DNA of 64,000 bases from positions 4,464,001 through 4,528,000 of the forward strand of contig OZ025255.1 in assembly GCA_964019135.1 (NCBI GenBank), read 5' to 3'. Positions 40,311 to 54,341 of this stretch are shown piece by piece. The number at the start of each line of letters is the position of its first letter. The first letter of the stretch is position 1. Position numbers and translations under genes: made by a program. Origin of the DNA: Arenicola marina. Taxonomy: Eukaryota; Annelida; Polychaeta; Arenicolidae. A model generated the notes under the pieces. It saw nothing but the letters and a program-made list of their open reading frames with translations. It made no database searches and was not told the origin of the DNA.

Positions 40311-42486
40311 CAGACTACATGTACAATGTGTCACCGCTGTACAATGTGTCACCGCCCTGACGTCAGTACTACATGTACAAGGTGTCACCGCCCTGGCGTC
40401 AGTACTACATGTACAATGTGTCACCGCCCTGACGTCAGTACTACATGTTCAATGTGTCACCGCCCTGACGTCAGTACTACATGTACAATGTGTCACCGCC
40501 CTGACGTCAGTACTGCATGTACAAGGTGTCACCGCCTTGACGTCAGTACTACATGTACACTGTGTCACCGCCCTGACGTCAGTACTACATGTACACTGTG
40601 TCACCGCCCCGACGTCAGTACTACATGTACACTGTGTCACCGCCCTGACGTCAGTACTACATGTACACTGTGTCACCGCCCTGACGTCAGTACTATATGT
40701 ACACTGTGTCACCGCCCTGACGTCAGTACTACATGTACACTGTGTCACCGCCCTGGCGTCAGTACTATATGTACACTGTGTCACCGCCCTGACGTCAGTA
40801 CTACATGTACACTGTGTCACCGCCCTGACGTCAGTACTACATGTACACTGTGTCACCGCCCCGACGTCAGTACTACATGTACACTGTGTCACCGCCCTGA
40901 CGTCAGTACTGCATGTACACTGTGTCACCGCCCTGACGTCAGTACTACATGTACAAGGTGTCACCGCCCTGACGTCAGTACTACATGTACAATGCGTCAC
41001 CGCCCTGACGTCAGTACTACATTTACACTGTGTCACCGCCTTGACGTCAGTACAATATGTACAATGTGTCACCGCCCTGACGTCAGTACTACATGTACAC
41101 TGTGTCACCGCCCTGACGTCAGTACTGCATGTACAACGTGTCACCGCCCCAACGTCAGTACTACATGTACAAGGTGTCACCGCCCTGTCGTCAGTACTAC
41201 ATGTACAAGCTGTCACCGCCCTGACGTCAGTACTACATGTACACTGTGTCACCGCCCTGGCGTCAGTACTACATGTACAAGAAGTCACCGCCCTGACGTC
41301 AGTACTACATGTACACAGTGTCACCGCCCTGACGTCAGTACTACATGTACACTGTGTCACCGCCCTGACGTCAGTACTACATGTACAAGTTGTCACCGAC
41401 CTGACGTCAGTACTACATGTAAACTGTGTCACCGCCTGACGTCAGTACTACATGTACACTGTGTCACCGCCCTGACGTCAGTACTACATGTACAATGTGT
41501 CACCGCCCTGGCGTCAGTACTGCATGTACACTGTGTCACCGCTCTGACGTCAGTACTACATGTACACAGTGTCACCGCCCTGACGTCAGTACTACATGTA
41601 CACTGTGTCACCGCCCTGGCGTCAGTACTACATGTACACTGTGTCACCGCCCTGACGTCAGTACTACATGTACAATGTGTCACCGCCCTGAGGTCAGTAC
41701 TACATGTACAATGTGTCACCGCCCTGACGTCAGTACTACATGTACACTGTGTCACCGCCCTGACGTCAGTACTACATGTACAATGTGTCACCGCCCTGAG
41801 GTCAGTACTACATGTACAATGTGTCACCGCCCTGACGTCAGTACTACATGAACCATGTGTCACCGCCCTGGCGTCAGTACTGCATGTACACTGTGTCACC
41901 GCCCTGACGTCAGTACTACATGTACACAGTGTCACCGCCCTGACGTCAGTACTACATGTACACTGTGTCACCGCCCTGGCGTCAGTACTACATGTACACT
42001 GTGTCACCGCCCTGACGTCAGTACTACATGTACAATGTGTCACCGCCCTGAGGTCAGTACTACATGTACAATGTGTCACCGCCCTGACGTCAGTACTACA
42101 TGTACACTGTGTCACCGCCCTGACGTCAGTACTACATGTACAAGTTGTCACCGACCTGACGTCAGTACTACATGTACACTGTGTCACCGCCCTGGCGTCA
42201 GTACTACATGTACACTGTGTCACCGCCCTGGCGTCAGTACTACATGTACAAGTTGTCACCGACCTGACGTCAGTACTACATGTACACTGTGTCACCGCCC
42301 TGACGTCAGTACTACATGTACACTGTGTCACCGCCCTGGCGTCAGTACTACATGTACAAGTTGTCACCGACCTGACGTCAGTACTACATGTACACTGTGT
42401 CACCGCCCTGACGTCAGTACTACATGTACACTGTGTCACAGCCCTGACGTCAGTACTACATGTACAATGTGTCACCGCCCTGACGT
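40311..42486. repeat. Higher-order block, family e, second copy (61 units)
   Basis: It repeats the 25,180 block at offset 15,131, including the one-base-short monomer (at 41,432) and the CATGAACCATG unit. The marker cassette is at 41,186. Confidence 0.9.
41432..41438. other. One-base-short monomer, duplicate of the 26,301 site
   Basis: Same missing C, exactly 15,131 bp further on, so it was carried by the segmental duplication. Confidence 0.9.
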
Positions 42487-44807
42487 CAGACTACATGTAC
42501 AATGTGTCACCGCTGTACAATGTGTCACCGCCCTGACGTCAGTACTACATGTACAAGGTGTCACCGCCCTGGCGTCAGTACTACATGTACAATGTGTCAC
42601 CGCCCTGACGTCAGTACTACATGTACAATGTGTCACCGCCCTGACGTCAGTACTACATGTACAATGTGTCACCGCCCTGACGTCAGTACTGCATGTACAA
42701 GGTGTCACCGCCTTGACGTCAGTACCACATGTACACTGTGTCACCGCCCTGACGTCAGTACTACATGTACACTGTGTCACCGCCCCGACGTCAGTACTAC
42801 ATGTACACTGTGTCACCGCCCTGACGTCAGTACTACATGTACACTGTGTCACCGCCCTGACGTCAGTACTATATGTACACTGTGTCACCGCCCTGACGTC
42901 AGTACTACATGTACACTGTGTCACCGCCCTGACGTCAGTACTATATGTACACTGTGTCACCGCCCTGACGTCAGTACTACATGTACACTGTGTCACCGCC
43001 CTGACGTCAGTACTACATGTACACTGTGTCACCGCCCCGACGTCAGTACTACATGTACACTGTGTCACCGCCCTGACGTCAGTACTGCATGTACACTGTG
43101 TCACCGCCCTGACGTCAGTACTACATGTACACTGTGTCACCGCCCCGACGTCAGTACTACATGTACACTGTGTCACCGCCCTGACGTCAGTACTGCATGT
43201 ACAACGTGTCACCGCCCCAACGTCAGTACTACATGTACAAGGTGTCACCGCCCTGTCGTCAGTACTACATGTACAAGCTGTCACCGCCCTGACGTCAGTA
43301 CTACATGTACACTGTGTCACCGCCCTGGCGTCAGTACTACATGTACAAGAAGTCACCGCCCTGACGTCAGTACTACATGTACACAGTGTCACCGCCCTGA
43401 CGTCAGTACTACATGTACAATGTGTCGCCGCCCTGACGTCAGTACTACATGTACACTGTGTCACCGCCCTGACGTCAGTACCACATGTACACTGTGTCAC
43501 CGCCCTGACGTCAGTACTACATGTACAATGTGTCACCGCCCTGACGTCAGTACTACATGTACAATGTGTCACCGCCCTGACGTCAGTACTACATGTACAC
43601 TGTGTCACCGCCCTGACGTCAGTACTACATGTACGATGTGCCACCGCCCTGACGTCAGTACTACATGTACAATGTGTCACCGCCCTGACGTCAGTACTAC
43701 ATGTACATTGTGTCACCGCCCTGACGTCAGTACTACATGTACACTGTGTCACCGCCCTGACGTCAGTACTACATGTACAATGTGTCACCGCCCTGACGTC
43801 AATACTACATGTACACTGTGTCACCGCCCTGACGTCAGTACTACATGTACAATGTGTCACCGCCCTGACGTCAGTACTGCATGTACACTGTGTCACCGCC
43901 CTGACGTCAGTACTACATGTACACTGTGTCACCGCCCCGACGTCAGTACTACATGTACACTGTGTCACCGCCCTGACGTCAGTACTACATGTACACTGTG
44001 TCAACGCCCTGACGTCAGTACCACATGTACACTGTGTCACCGCCCTGACGTCAGTACTACATGTACAATGTGTCACCGCCCCGACGTCAGTACTACATGT
44101 ACACTGTGTCACCGCCCTGACGTCAGTACTACATGTACAATGTGTCACCGCCCTGACGTCAGTACTACATGTACACTGTGTCACCGCCCTGACGTCAGTA
44201 CTACATGTACACTGTGTCACCGCCCTGACGTCAGTACTACATGTACACTGTGTCACCGCCCTGACGTCAGTACTACATGTACAAGTTGTCACCGACCTGA
44301 CGTCAGTACTACATGTACACTGTGTCACCGCCCTGGCGTCAGTACTACATGTACACTGTGTCACCGCCCTGACGTCAGTACTACATGTTCACTGTGTCAC
44401 CGCCCTGGCGTCAGTACTACATGTACAAGTTGTCACCGACCTGACGTCAGTACTACATGTACACTGTGTCACCGCCCTGGCGTCAGTACTACATGTACAC
44501 TGTGTCACCGCCCTGGCGTCAGTACTACATGTACACTGTGTCACCGCCCTGACGTCAGTACTACATGTACACTGTGTCACAGCCCTGACGTCAGTACTAC
44601 ATGTACAATGTGTCACCGCCCTGACGTCAGTACTACATGTACACTGTGTCAAAGCCCTGGCGTCAATACTACATGTACACTGTGTCACCGCCCTGACGTC
44701 AGTACTACATGTACAAGGTGTCACCGCCCCGACGTCAGTACTACATGTGCAAGATGTCACCGCCCTGATGTCAGTACTACATGTACACTGTGTCACCGCC
44801 CTGACGT
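42487..44807. repeat. Higher-order block, family f, second copy with a different body (65 units)
   Basis: Type B joint. It matches 27,356-28,511 through the shared TACGATGTGCC unit (28,501 and 43,632). It then diverges, because the duplicated segment ends here at about 43,642-43,661. The rest is presumably the original continuation of family f: it includes a CATGTTCACTG unit near 44,386 and ends in the common tail. The cassette is at 43,254. Confidence 0.88.
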
Positions 44808-47800
44808 CAGACTACATGTACAATGTGTCACCGCTATGACGTCAGTACTACATGTACAATGTGTCACCGCCCTGACGTCAGTACTACATGTACAAGGTGT
44901 CACCGCCCTGGCGTCAGTACTACATGTACAATGTGTCACCGCCCTGACGTCAGTACTACATGTACAATGTGTCACCGCCCTGACGTCAGTACTACATGTA
45001 CAATGTGTCACCGCCCTGACGTCAGTACTGCATGTACAAGGTGTCACCGCCTTGACGTCAGTACTACATGTACACTGTGTCACCGCCCTGACGTCAGTAC
45101 TACATGTACACTGTGTCACCGCCCCGACGTCAGTACTACATGTACACTGTGTCACCGCCCTGACGTCAGTACTACATGTACACTGTGTCACCGCCCTGAC
45201 GTCAGTACTATATGTACACTGTGTCACCGCCCTGACGTCAGTACTGCATGTACACTGTGTCACCGCCCTGACGTCAGTACTATATGTACACTGTGTCACC
45301 GCCCTGACGTCAGTACTACATGTACACTGTGTCACCGCCCTGACGTCAGTACTACATGTACACTGTGTCACCGCCCTGACGTCAGTACTACATGTACACT
45401 GTGTCAACGCCCTGACGTCAGTACTGCATGTACACTGTGTCACCGCCCTGACGTCAGTACTACATGTACACTGTGTCACCGCCCTGACGTCAGTACTACA
45501 TGTACACTGTGTCACCGACCTGACGTCAGTACTATATGTACACTGTGTCACCGCCCTGACGTCAGTACTACATGTACACTGTGTCACCGCCCTGACGTCA
45601 GTACTATATGTACACTGTGTCACCGCCCTGACGTCAGTACTACATGTACACTGTGTCACCGCCCTGACGTCAGTACTACATGTACACTGTGTCACCGCCC
45701 TGACGTCAGTACTATATGCACACTGTGTCACCGCCCTGACGTCAGTACTACATGTACACTGTGTCACCGCCCTGACGTCAGTACTACATGTACACTGTGT
45801 CACCGCCCTGACGTCAGTACTACATGTACACTGTGTCACCGCCCTGACGTCAGTACTACATGTACAATGTGTCACCGCCCTGACGTCAGTACTACATGTA
45901 CACTGTGTCAACGCCCTGACGTCAGTACTACATGTACACTGTTTCACCGCCCTGACGTCAGTACTGCATGTACACTGTGTCACCGCCCTGACGTCAGTAC
46001 TACATGTACAAGTTGTCACCGACCTGACGTCAGTACTACATGTACACTGTGTCACCGCCCTGACGTCAGTACTACATGTACAATGTGTCACAGCCCTGAC
46101 GTCAGTACTACATGTACAAGGTGTCACCGCCCTGACGTCAGTACTACATGTACACTGTGTCACCGCCCTGACGTCAGTACTACATGTACAATGTGTCACA
46201 GCCCTGACGTCAGTACTACATGTACAAGGTGTCACCGCCCTGACGTCAGTACTACATGTACACTGTGTCACCGCCCTGGCGTCAGTACTACATGTACACT
46301 GTGTCACCGCCCTGACGTCAGTACTACATGTACACTGTGTCACCGCCCTGACGTCAGTACTACATGTACAAGTTGTCACCGACCTGACGTCAGTACTACA
46401 TGTACACTGTGTCACCGCCCTGACGTCAGTACTACATGTACAATGTGTCACAGCCCTGACGTCAGTACTACATGTACAAGTTGTCACCGACCTGACGTCA
46501 GTACTACATGTACACTGTGTCACCGCCCTGACGTCAGTACTACATGTACACTGTGTCACCGCCCTGACGTCAGTACTACATGTACACTGTGTCACCGCCC
46601 TGACGTCAGTACTACATGTACACTGTGTCACCGCCTGGACGTCAGTACTACATGTACACTGTGTCACCGCCCTGGCGTCAGTACTACATGTACAATGTGT
46701 CACCGCCCTGGCGTCAGTACTACATGTACACTGTGTCACCGCCCTGGCGTCAGTACTACATGTACACTGTGTCACCGCCCTGACGTCAGTACTACATGTA
46801 CACTGTGTCACCGCCCTGACGTCAGTACTACATGTACACTGTGTCACCACCCTGGCGTCAGTACTACATGTACACTGTGTCACCGCCCTGGCGTCAGTAC
46901 TACATGTACAAGTTGTCACCGAACTGACGTCAGTACTACATGTACACTGTGTCACCGCCCTGGCGTCAGTACTACATGTACAAGTTGTCACCGACCTGAC
47001 GTCAGTACTGCATGTACACTGTGTCACCGCCCTGACGTCAGTACTACATGTACAATGTGTCACCGCCCTGACGTCAGTACTACATGTACACTGTGTCACA
47101 GCCCTGACGTCAGTACTACATGTACAAGGTGTCACCGCCCCGACGTCAGTACTACATGTGCAAGATGTCACCGCCCTGACGTCAGTACTACATGTACACT
47201 GTGTCACCGCCCTGGCGTCAGTACTACATGTACACTGTGTCACCGCCCTGACGTCAGTACTACATGTACACTGTGTCACCGCCCTGACGTCAGTACTACA
47301 TGTACACTGTATCACCGCCCTGACGTCAGTACTACATGTACACTGTGTCACCGCCCTGACGTCAGTACTACATGTACACTGTGTCACCGCCCTGGCGTCA
47401 GTACTACATGTACACGGTGTCACCGCCCTGACGTCAGTACTACATATACAAGGTGTCACAGCCCTGGCGTCAGTACTACATGTACACTGTGTCACCGCCC
47501 TGACGTCAGTACTACATGTACAAGGTGTCACCGCCCTGACGTCAGTACTACATGTACAATGTGTCACCGCCCTGACGTCAGTACTACATGTACAATGTGT
47601 CACCGCCCTGACGTCAGTACTATATGCACACTGTGTCACCGCCCTGACGTCAGTACTACATGTACACTGTGTCACCGCCCTGGCGTCAGTACTACATGTA
47701 CACTGTGTCACCGCCCTGGCGTCAGTACTACATGTACACTGTGTCACCGCCCTGACGTCAGTACTACATGTACACTGTGTCACAGCCCTGACGTCAGTAC

Positions 47801-48010
47801 TACATGTACAATGTGTCACCGCCCTGACGTCAGTACTACATGTACACTGTGTCACCGCCCCGACGTCAGTACTACATGTACACTGTGTCACCGCCCTGAC
47901 GTCAGTACTACATGTACAAGGTGTCACCGCCCCGACGTCAGTACTACATGTGCAAGATGTCACCGCCCTGATGTCAGTACTACATGTACACTGTGTCACC
48001 GCCCTGACGT
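44808..48010. repeat. Higher-order block, family g (89 units)
   Basis: Type A joint with a head of ATGTG, AGGTG and TGGCG units. It holds no TGTCGTCAG cassette. A three-unit motif with CACAGCCC recurs at about 46,089 and 46,197 and similarly near 46,449. At about 47,118-47,185 a tail-like run (AGGTG with CCCCGACG, then GCAAGATG) occurs without a joint after it, followed by more ordinary units. The block then ends with a proper tail in which the CAAAGCCC unit is replaced by CCGCCCCGACG. Confidence 0.87.
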
Positions 48011-49628
48011 CAGACTACATGTACAATGTGTCACCGCTATGACGTCAGTACTACATGTACAATGTGCCACCGCCCTGACGTCAGTACTACATGTACACTG
48101 TGTCACCGCCCCGACGTCAGTACTACATGTACACTGTGTCACCGCCCTGACGTCAGTACTGCATGTACAACGTGTCACCGCCCCAACGTCAGTACTACAT
48201 GTACAAGGTGTCACCGCCCTGTCGTCAGTACTACATGTACAAGCTGTCACCGCCCTGACGTCAGTACTACATGTACACTGTGTCACCGCCCTGGCGTCAG
48301 TACTACATGTACAAGAAGTCACCGCCCTGACGTCAGTACTACATGTACACAGTGTCACCGCCCTGACGTCAGTACTACATGTACAATGTGTCGCCGCCCT
48401 GACGTCAGTACTACATGTACACTGTGTCACCGCCCTGACGTCAGTACCACATGTACACTGTGTCACCGCCCTGACGTCAGTACTACATGTACAATGTGTC
48501 ACCGCCCTGACGTCAGTACTACATGTACAATGTGTCACCGCCCTGACGTCAGTACTACATGTACACTGTGTCACCGCCCTGACGTCAGTACTACATGTAC
48601 AATGTGCCACCGCCCTGACGTCAGTACTACATGTACAATGTGTCACCGCCCTGACGTCAGTACTACATGTACATTGTGTCACCGCCCTGACGTCAGTACT
48701 ACATGTACACTGTGTCACCCCCTGACGTCAGTACTACATGTACAATGTGTCACCGCCCTGACGTCAGTACTACATGTACACTGTGTCACCGCCCTGACGT
48801 CAGTACTACATGTACAATGTGTCACCGCCCTGACGTCAGTACCACATGTACACTGTGTCACCGCCCTGACGTCAGTACTACATGTACAATGTGTCACCGC
48901 CCTGACGTAAGTACTACATGTACACTGTGTCACCGCCCTGACGTCAGTACTACATGTACAATGTGTCACCGCCCTGACGTCAGTACTACATGTACACTGT
49001 GTCACCGCCCTGACGTCAGTACTACATGTACACTGTGTCACCGCCCTGACGTCAGTACTACATGTACACTGTGTCACCGCCCTGACGTCAGTACTACATG
49101 TACAAGTTGTCACCGACCTGACGTCAGTACTACATGTACACTGTGTCACCGCCCTGGCGTCAGTACTACATGTACACTGTGTCACCGCCCTGACGTCAGT
49201 ACTACATGTACACTGTGTCACCGCCCTGGTGTCAGTACTACATGTACAAGTTGTCACCGACCTGACGTCAGTACTACATGTACACTGTGTCACCGCCCTG
49301 GCGTCAGTACTACATGTACACTGTGTCACCGCCCTGGCGTCAGTACTACATGTACACTGTGTCACTGCCCTGACGTCAGTACTACATGTACACTGTGTCA
49401 CAGCCCTGACGTCAGTACTACATGTACAATGTGTCACCGCCCTGACGTCAGTACTACATGTACACTGTGTCAAAGCCCTGGCGTCAGTACTACATGTACA
49501 CTGTGTCACCGCCCTGACGTCAGTACTACATGTACAAGGTGTCACCGCCCCGACGTCAGTACTACATGTGCAAGATGTCACCGCCCTGATGTCAGTACTA
49601 CATGTACACTGTGTCACCGCCCTGACGT
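48011..49628. repeat. Higher-order block with replaced head and a one-base-short monomer (45 units)
   Basis: Type A joint, but the usual head is missing: after one unit it enters a CCCCGACG unit and then the marker cassette (TGTCGTCAG at 48,220). A one-base deletion (CACCCCCTG) lies at 48,716-48,724. The latter half resembles family b and the common tail is present. It looks like a recombinant block. Confidence 0.85.
48716..48724. other. One-base-short monomer with a different change (CACCCCCTG)
   Basis: The G of CACCGCCCTG is missing, which also removes a CpG. I saw this form only once in the window. Confidence 0.88.
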
Positions 49629-50887
49629 CAGACTACATGTACAATGTGTCACCGCTATGACGTCAGTACTACATGTACAATGTGTCACCGCCCTGACGTC
49701 AGTACTACATGTACAAGGTGTCACCGCCCTGGCGTCAGTACTACATGTACAATGTGTCACCGCCCTGACGTCAGTACTACATGTACAATGTGTCACCGCC
49801 CTGACGTCAGTACTACATGTACAATGTGTCACCGCCCTGACGTCAGTACTGCATGTACAAGGTGTCACCGCCTTGACGTCAGTACTACATGTACACTGTG
49901 TCACCGCCCTGACGTCAGTACTACATGTACACTGTGTCACCGCCCTGACGTCAGTACTATATGTACACTGTGTCACCGCCCTGACGTCAGTACTACATGT
50001 ACACTGTGTCACCGCCCTGACGTCAGTACTATATGTACACTGTGTCACCGCCCTGACGTCAGTACTACATGTACACTGTGTCACCGCCCTGACGTCAGTA
50101 CTACATGTACACTGTGTCACCGCCCCGACGTCAGTACTACATGTACACTGTGTCACCGCCCTGACGTCAGTACTGCATGTACACTGTGTCACCGCCCTGA
50201 CGTCAGTACTACATGTACACTGTGTCACCGCCCCGACGTCAGTACTACATGTACACTGTGTCACCGCCCTGACGTCAGTACTACATGTACACTGTGTCAA
50301 CGCCCTGACGTCAGTACTACATGTACACTGTGTCACCGCCCTGACGTCAGTACTACATGTACACTGTGTCACCGCCCTGACGTCAGTACTATATGCACAC
50401 TGTGTCACCGCCCTGACGTCAGTACTACATGTACACTGTGTCACCGCCCTGACGTCAGTACTACATGTACACTGTATCACCGCCCTGACGTCAGTACTAC
50501 ATGTACACTGTGTCACCGCCCTGACGTCAGTACTACATGTACACTGTGTCACCGCCCTGGCGTCAGTACTACATGTACACTGTGTCACCGCCCTGGCGTC
50601 AGTACTACATGTACACTGTGTCACCGCCCTGACGTCAGTACTACATGTACACTGTGTCACAGCCCTGACGTCAGTACTACATGTACAATGTGTCACCGCC
50701 CTGACGTCAGTACTACATGTACACTGTGTCAAAGCCCTGGCGTCAGTACTACATGTACACTGTGTCACCGCCCTGACGTCAGTACTACATGTACAAGGTG
50801 TCACCGCCCCGACGTCAGTACTACATGTGCAAGATGTCACCGCCCTGATGTCAGTACTACATGTACACTGTGTCACCGCCCTGACGT
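49629..50887. repeat. Higher-order block, family g-like, short (35 units)
   Basis: Type A joint. The head matches the 44,808 block and the common tail is complete. It carries no marker cassette. The block is 1,259 bp long. Confidence 0.86.
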
Positions 50888-52560
50888 CAGACTACATGTA
50901 CAATGTGTCACCGCTGTACAATGTCTCACCGCCCTGATGTCAGTACTACATGTACAAGGTGTCACCGCCCTGGCGTCAGTACTACATGTACAATGTGTCA
51001 CCGCCCTGACGTCAGTACTACATGTTCAATGTGTCACCGCCCTGACGTCAGTACTACATGTACAATGTGTCACCGCCCTGACGTCAGTACTGCATGTACA
51101 AGGTGTCACCGCCTTGACGTCAGTACTACATGTACACTGTGTCACCGCCCTGACGTCAGTACTACATGTACACTGTGTCACCGCCCCGACGTCAGTACTA
51201 CATGTACACTGTGTCACCGCCCTGACGTCAGTACTACATGTACACTGTGTCACCGCCCTGACGTCAGTACTATATGTACACTGTGTCACCGCCCTGACGT
51301 CAGTACTACATGTACACTGTGTCACCGCCCTGACGTCAGTACTATATGTACACTGTGTCACCGCCCTGACGTCAGTACTACATGTACACTGTGTCACCGC
51401 CCTGACGTCAGTACTACATGTACACTGTGTCACCGCCCCGACGTCAGTACTACATGTACACTGTGTCACCGCCCTGACGTCAGTACTGCATGTACACTGT
51501 GTCACCGCCCTGACGTCAGTACTACATGTACAAGGTGTCACCGCCCTGACGTCAGTACTACATGTACAATGCGTCACCGCCCTGACGTCAGTACTACATT
51601 TACACTGTGTCACCGCCCTGACGTCAGTACTGCATGTACAACGTGTCACCGCCCCAACGTCAGTACTACATGTACAAGGTGTCACCGCCCTGTCGTCAGT
51701 ACTACATGTACAAGCTGTCACCGCCCTGACGTCAGTACTACATGTACACTGTGTCACCGCCCTGGCGTCAGTACTACATGTACAAGAAGTCACCGCCCTG
51801 ACGTCAGTACTACATGTACACAGTGTCACCGCCCTGACGTCAGTACTACATGTACAATGTGTCGCCGCCCTGACGTCAGTACTACATGTACACTGTGTCA
51901 CCGCCCTGACGTCAGTACCACATGTACACTGTGTCACCGCCCTGACGTCAGTACTACATGTACAATGTGTCACCGCCCTGACGTCAGTACTACATGTACA
52001 ATGTGCCACCGCCCTGACGTCAGTACTACATGTACACTGTGTCACCGCCCTGACGTCAGTACTACATGTACAATGTGCCACCGCCCTGACGTCAGTACTA
52101 CATGTACAATGTGTCACCGTCCTGACGTCAGTACTACATGTACATTGTGTCACCGCCCTGACGTCAGTACTACATGTACACTGTGTCACCGCCCTGACGT
52201 CAGTACTACATGTACAATGTGTCACCGCCCTGACGTCAGTACTACATGTACACTGTGTCACCGCCCTGACGTCAGTACTACATGTACACTGTGTCACCGC
52301 ACTGACGTCAGTACTGCATGTACACTGTGTCACTGCCCTGACGTCAGTACTACATGTACACTGTGTCACCGCCCTGACGTCAGTACTACATGTACAATGT
52401 GTCACCGCCCTGACGTCAGTACTACATGTACACTCTGTCACCGCCCTAACGTCAGTACTACATGTACAAGGTGTCACCGCCCCGACGTCAGTACTACATG
52501 TGCAAGATGTCACCGCCCTGATGTCAGTACTACATGTACACTGTGTCACCGCCCTGACGT
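50888..52560. repeat. Higher-order block, family e, short (47 units)
   Basis: Type B joint with a private ATGTCTCACC and CTGATGTCAG unit at 50,921-50,943, followed by the family e TTCAATG marker near 51,024. The cassette is at 51,691. It ends with only the last part of the common tail (AGGTG with CCCCGACG, GCAAGATG, CTGATGTCAG). Confidence 0.86.
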
Positions 52561-54341
52561 CAGACTACATGTACAATGTGTCACCGCTGTACAATGTGTC
52601 ACCGCCCTGACGTCAGTACTACATGTACAAGGTGTCACCGCCCTGGCGTCAGTACTACATGTACAATGTGTCACCGCCCTGACGTCAGTACTACATGTTC
52701 AATGTGTCACCGCCCTGACGTCAGTACTACATGTACAATGTGTCACCGCCCTGACGTCAGTACTGCATGTACAAGGTGTCACTGCCTTGACGTCAGTACT
52801 ACATGTACACTGTGTCACCGCCCTGACGTCAGTACTACATGTACACTGTGTCACCGCCCCGACGTCAGTACTACATGTACACTGTGTCACCGCCCTGACG
52901 TCAGTACTACATGTACACCGTGTCACCGCCCTGACGTCAGTACTATATGTACACTGTGTCACCGCCCTGACGTCAGTACTACATGTACACTGTGTCACCG
53001 CCCTGACGTCAGTACTATATGTACACTGTGTCACCGCCCTGACGTCAGTACTACATGTACACTGTGTCACCGCCCTGACGTCAGTACTATATGTACACTG
53101 TGTCACCGCCCTGACGTCAGTACTACATGTACACTGTGTCACCGCCCTGACGTCAGTACTACATGTACACTGTGTCACCGCCCCGACGTCAGTACTACAT
53201 GTACACTGTGTCACCGCCCTGACGTCAGTACTGCATGTACACTGTGTCACCGCCCTGACGTCAGTACTACATGTACAAGGTGTCACCGCCCTGACGTCAG
53301 TACTACATGTACAATGCGTCACCGCCCTGACGTCAGTACTACATTTACACTGTGTCACCGCCTTGACGTCAGTACAATATGTACAATGTGTCACCGCCCT
53401 GACGTCAGTACTACATGTACACTGTGTCACCGCCCTGACGTCAGTACTGCATGTACAACGTGTCACCGCCCCAACGTCAGTACTACATGTACAAGGTGTC
53501 ACCGCCCTGTCGTCAGTACTACATGTACAAGCTGTCACCGCCCTGACGTCAGTACTACATGTACACTGTGTCACCGCCCTGACGTCAGTACTACATGTAC
53601 AATGTGTCGCCGCCCTGACGTCAGTACTACATGTACACTGTGTCACCGCCCTGACGTCAGTACCACATGTACACTGTGTCACCGCCCTGACGTCAGTACT
53701 ACATGTACAATGTGTCACCGCCCTGACGTCAGTACTACATGTACAATGTGCCACCGCCCTGACGTCAGTACTACATGTACACTGTGTCACCGCCCTGACG
53801 TCAGTACTACATGTACAATGTGCCACCGCCCTGACGTCAGTACTACATGTACAATGTGTCACCGTCCTGACGTCAGTACTACATGTACATTGTGTCACCG
53901 CCCTGACGTCAGTACTACATGTACACTGTGTCACCGCCCTGACGTCAGTACTACATGTACAATGTGTCACCGCCCTGACGTCAGTACTACATGTACACTG
54001 TGTCACCGCCCTGACGTCAGTACTACATGTACACTGTGTCACCGCCCTGACGTCAGTACTGCATGTACACTGTGTCACTGCCCTGACGTCAGTACTACAT
54101 GTACACTGTGTCACCGCCCTGACGTCAGTACTACATGTACAATGTGTCACCGCCCTGACGTCAGTACTACATGTACACTCTGTCACCGCCCTAACGTCAG
54201 TACTACATGTACAATGCGTCACCGCCCTGACGTCAGTACTACATTTACACTGTGTCACCGCCTTGACGTCAGTACAATATGTACAATGTGTCACCGCCCT
54301 GACGTCAGTACTACATGTACACTGTGTCACCGCCCTGACGT
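52561..54341. repeat. Higher-order block, family e (50 units)
   Basis: Type B joint with the family e marker near 52,697. The cassette at 53,508 is shortened, since the AGAAG and CACAGTG units are missing. It ends with a CATTTACAC, CCTTGACG and ACAATATG run and no common tail. Confidence 0.86.

Larger units (their letters stand above)
28512..43642. repeat. 15,131-bp tandem segmental duplication, copy 2
   Basis: It directly abuts copy 1 in the same orientation. The exact crossover cannot be placed closer than about 28,512-28,530 (and 43,643-43,661) because both sides share part of a monomer. I noticed a single mismatch, 37,011 T against 21,880 C. Confidence 0.93.

Noticed and set aside
50903-50945. 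Possible real boundary of the array, because this joint has two extra changes
   Set aside because: The changes (ATGTCTCACC and CTGATGTCAG) are ordinary single-base variants and the 36-bp array continues on both sides.
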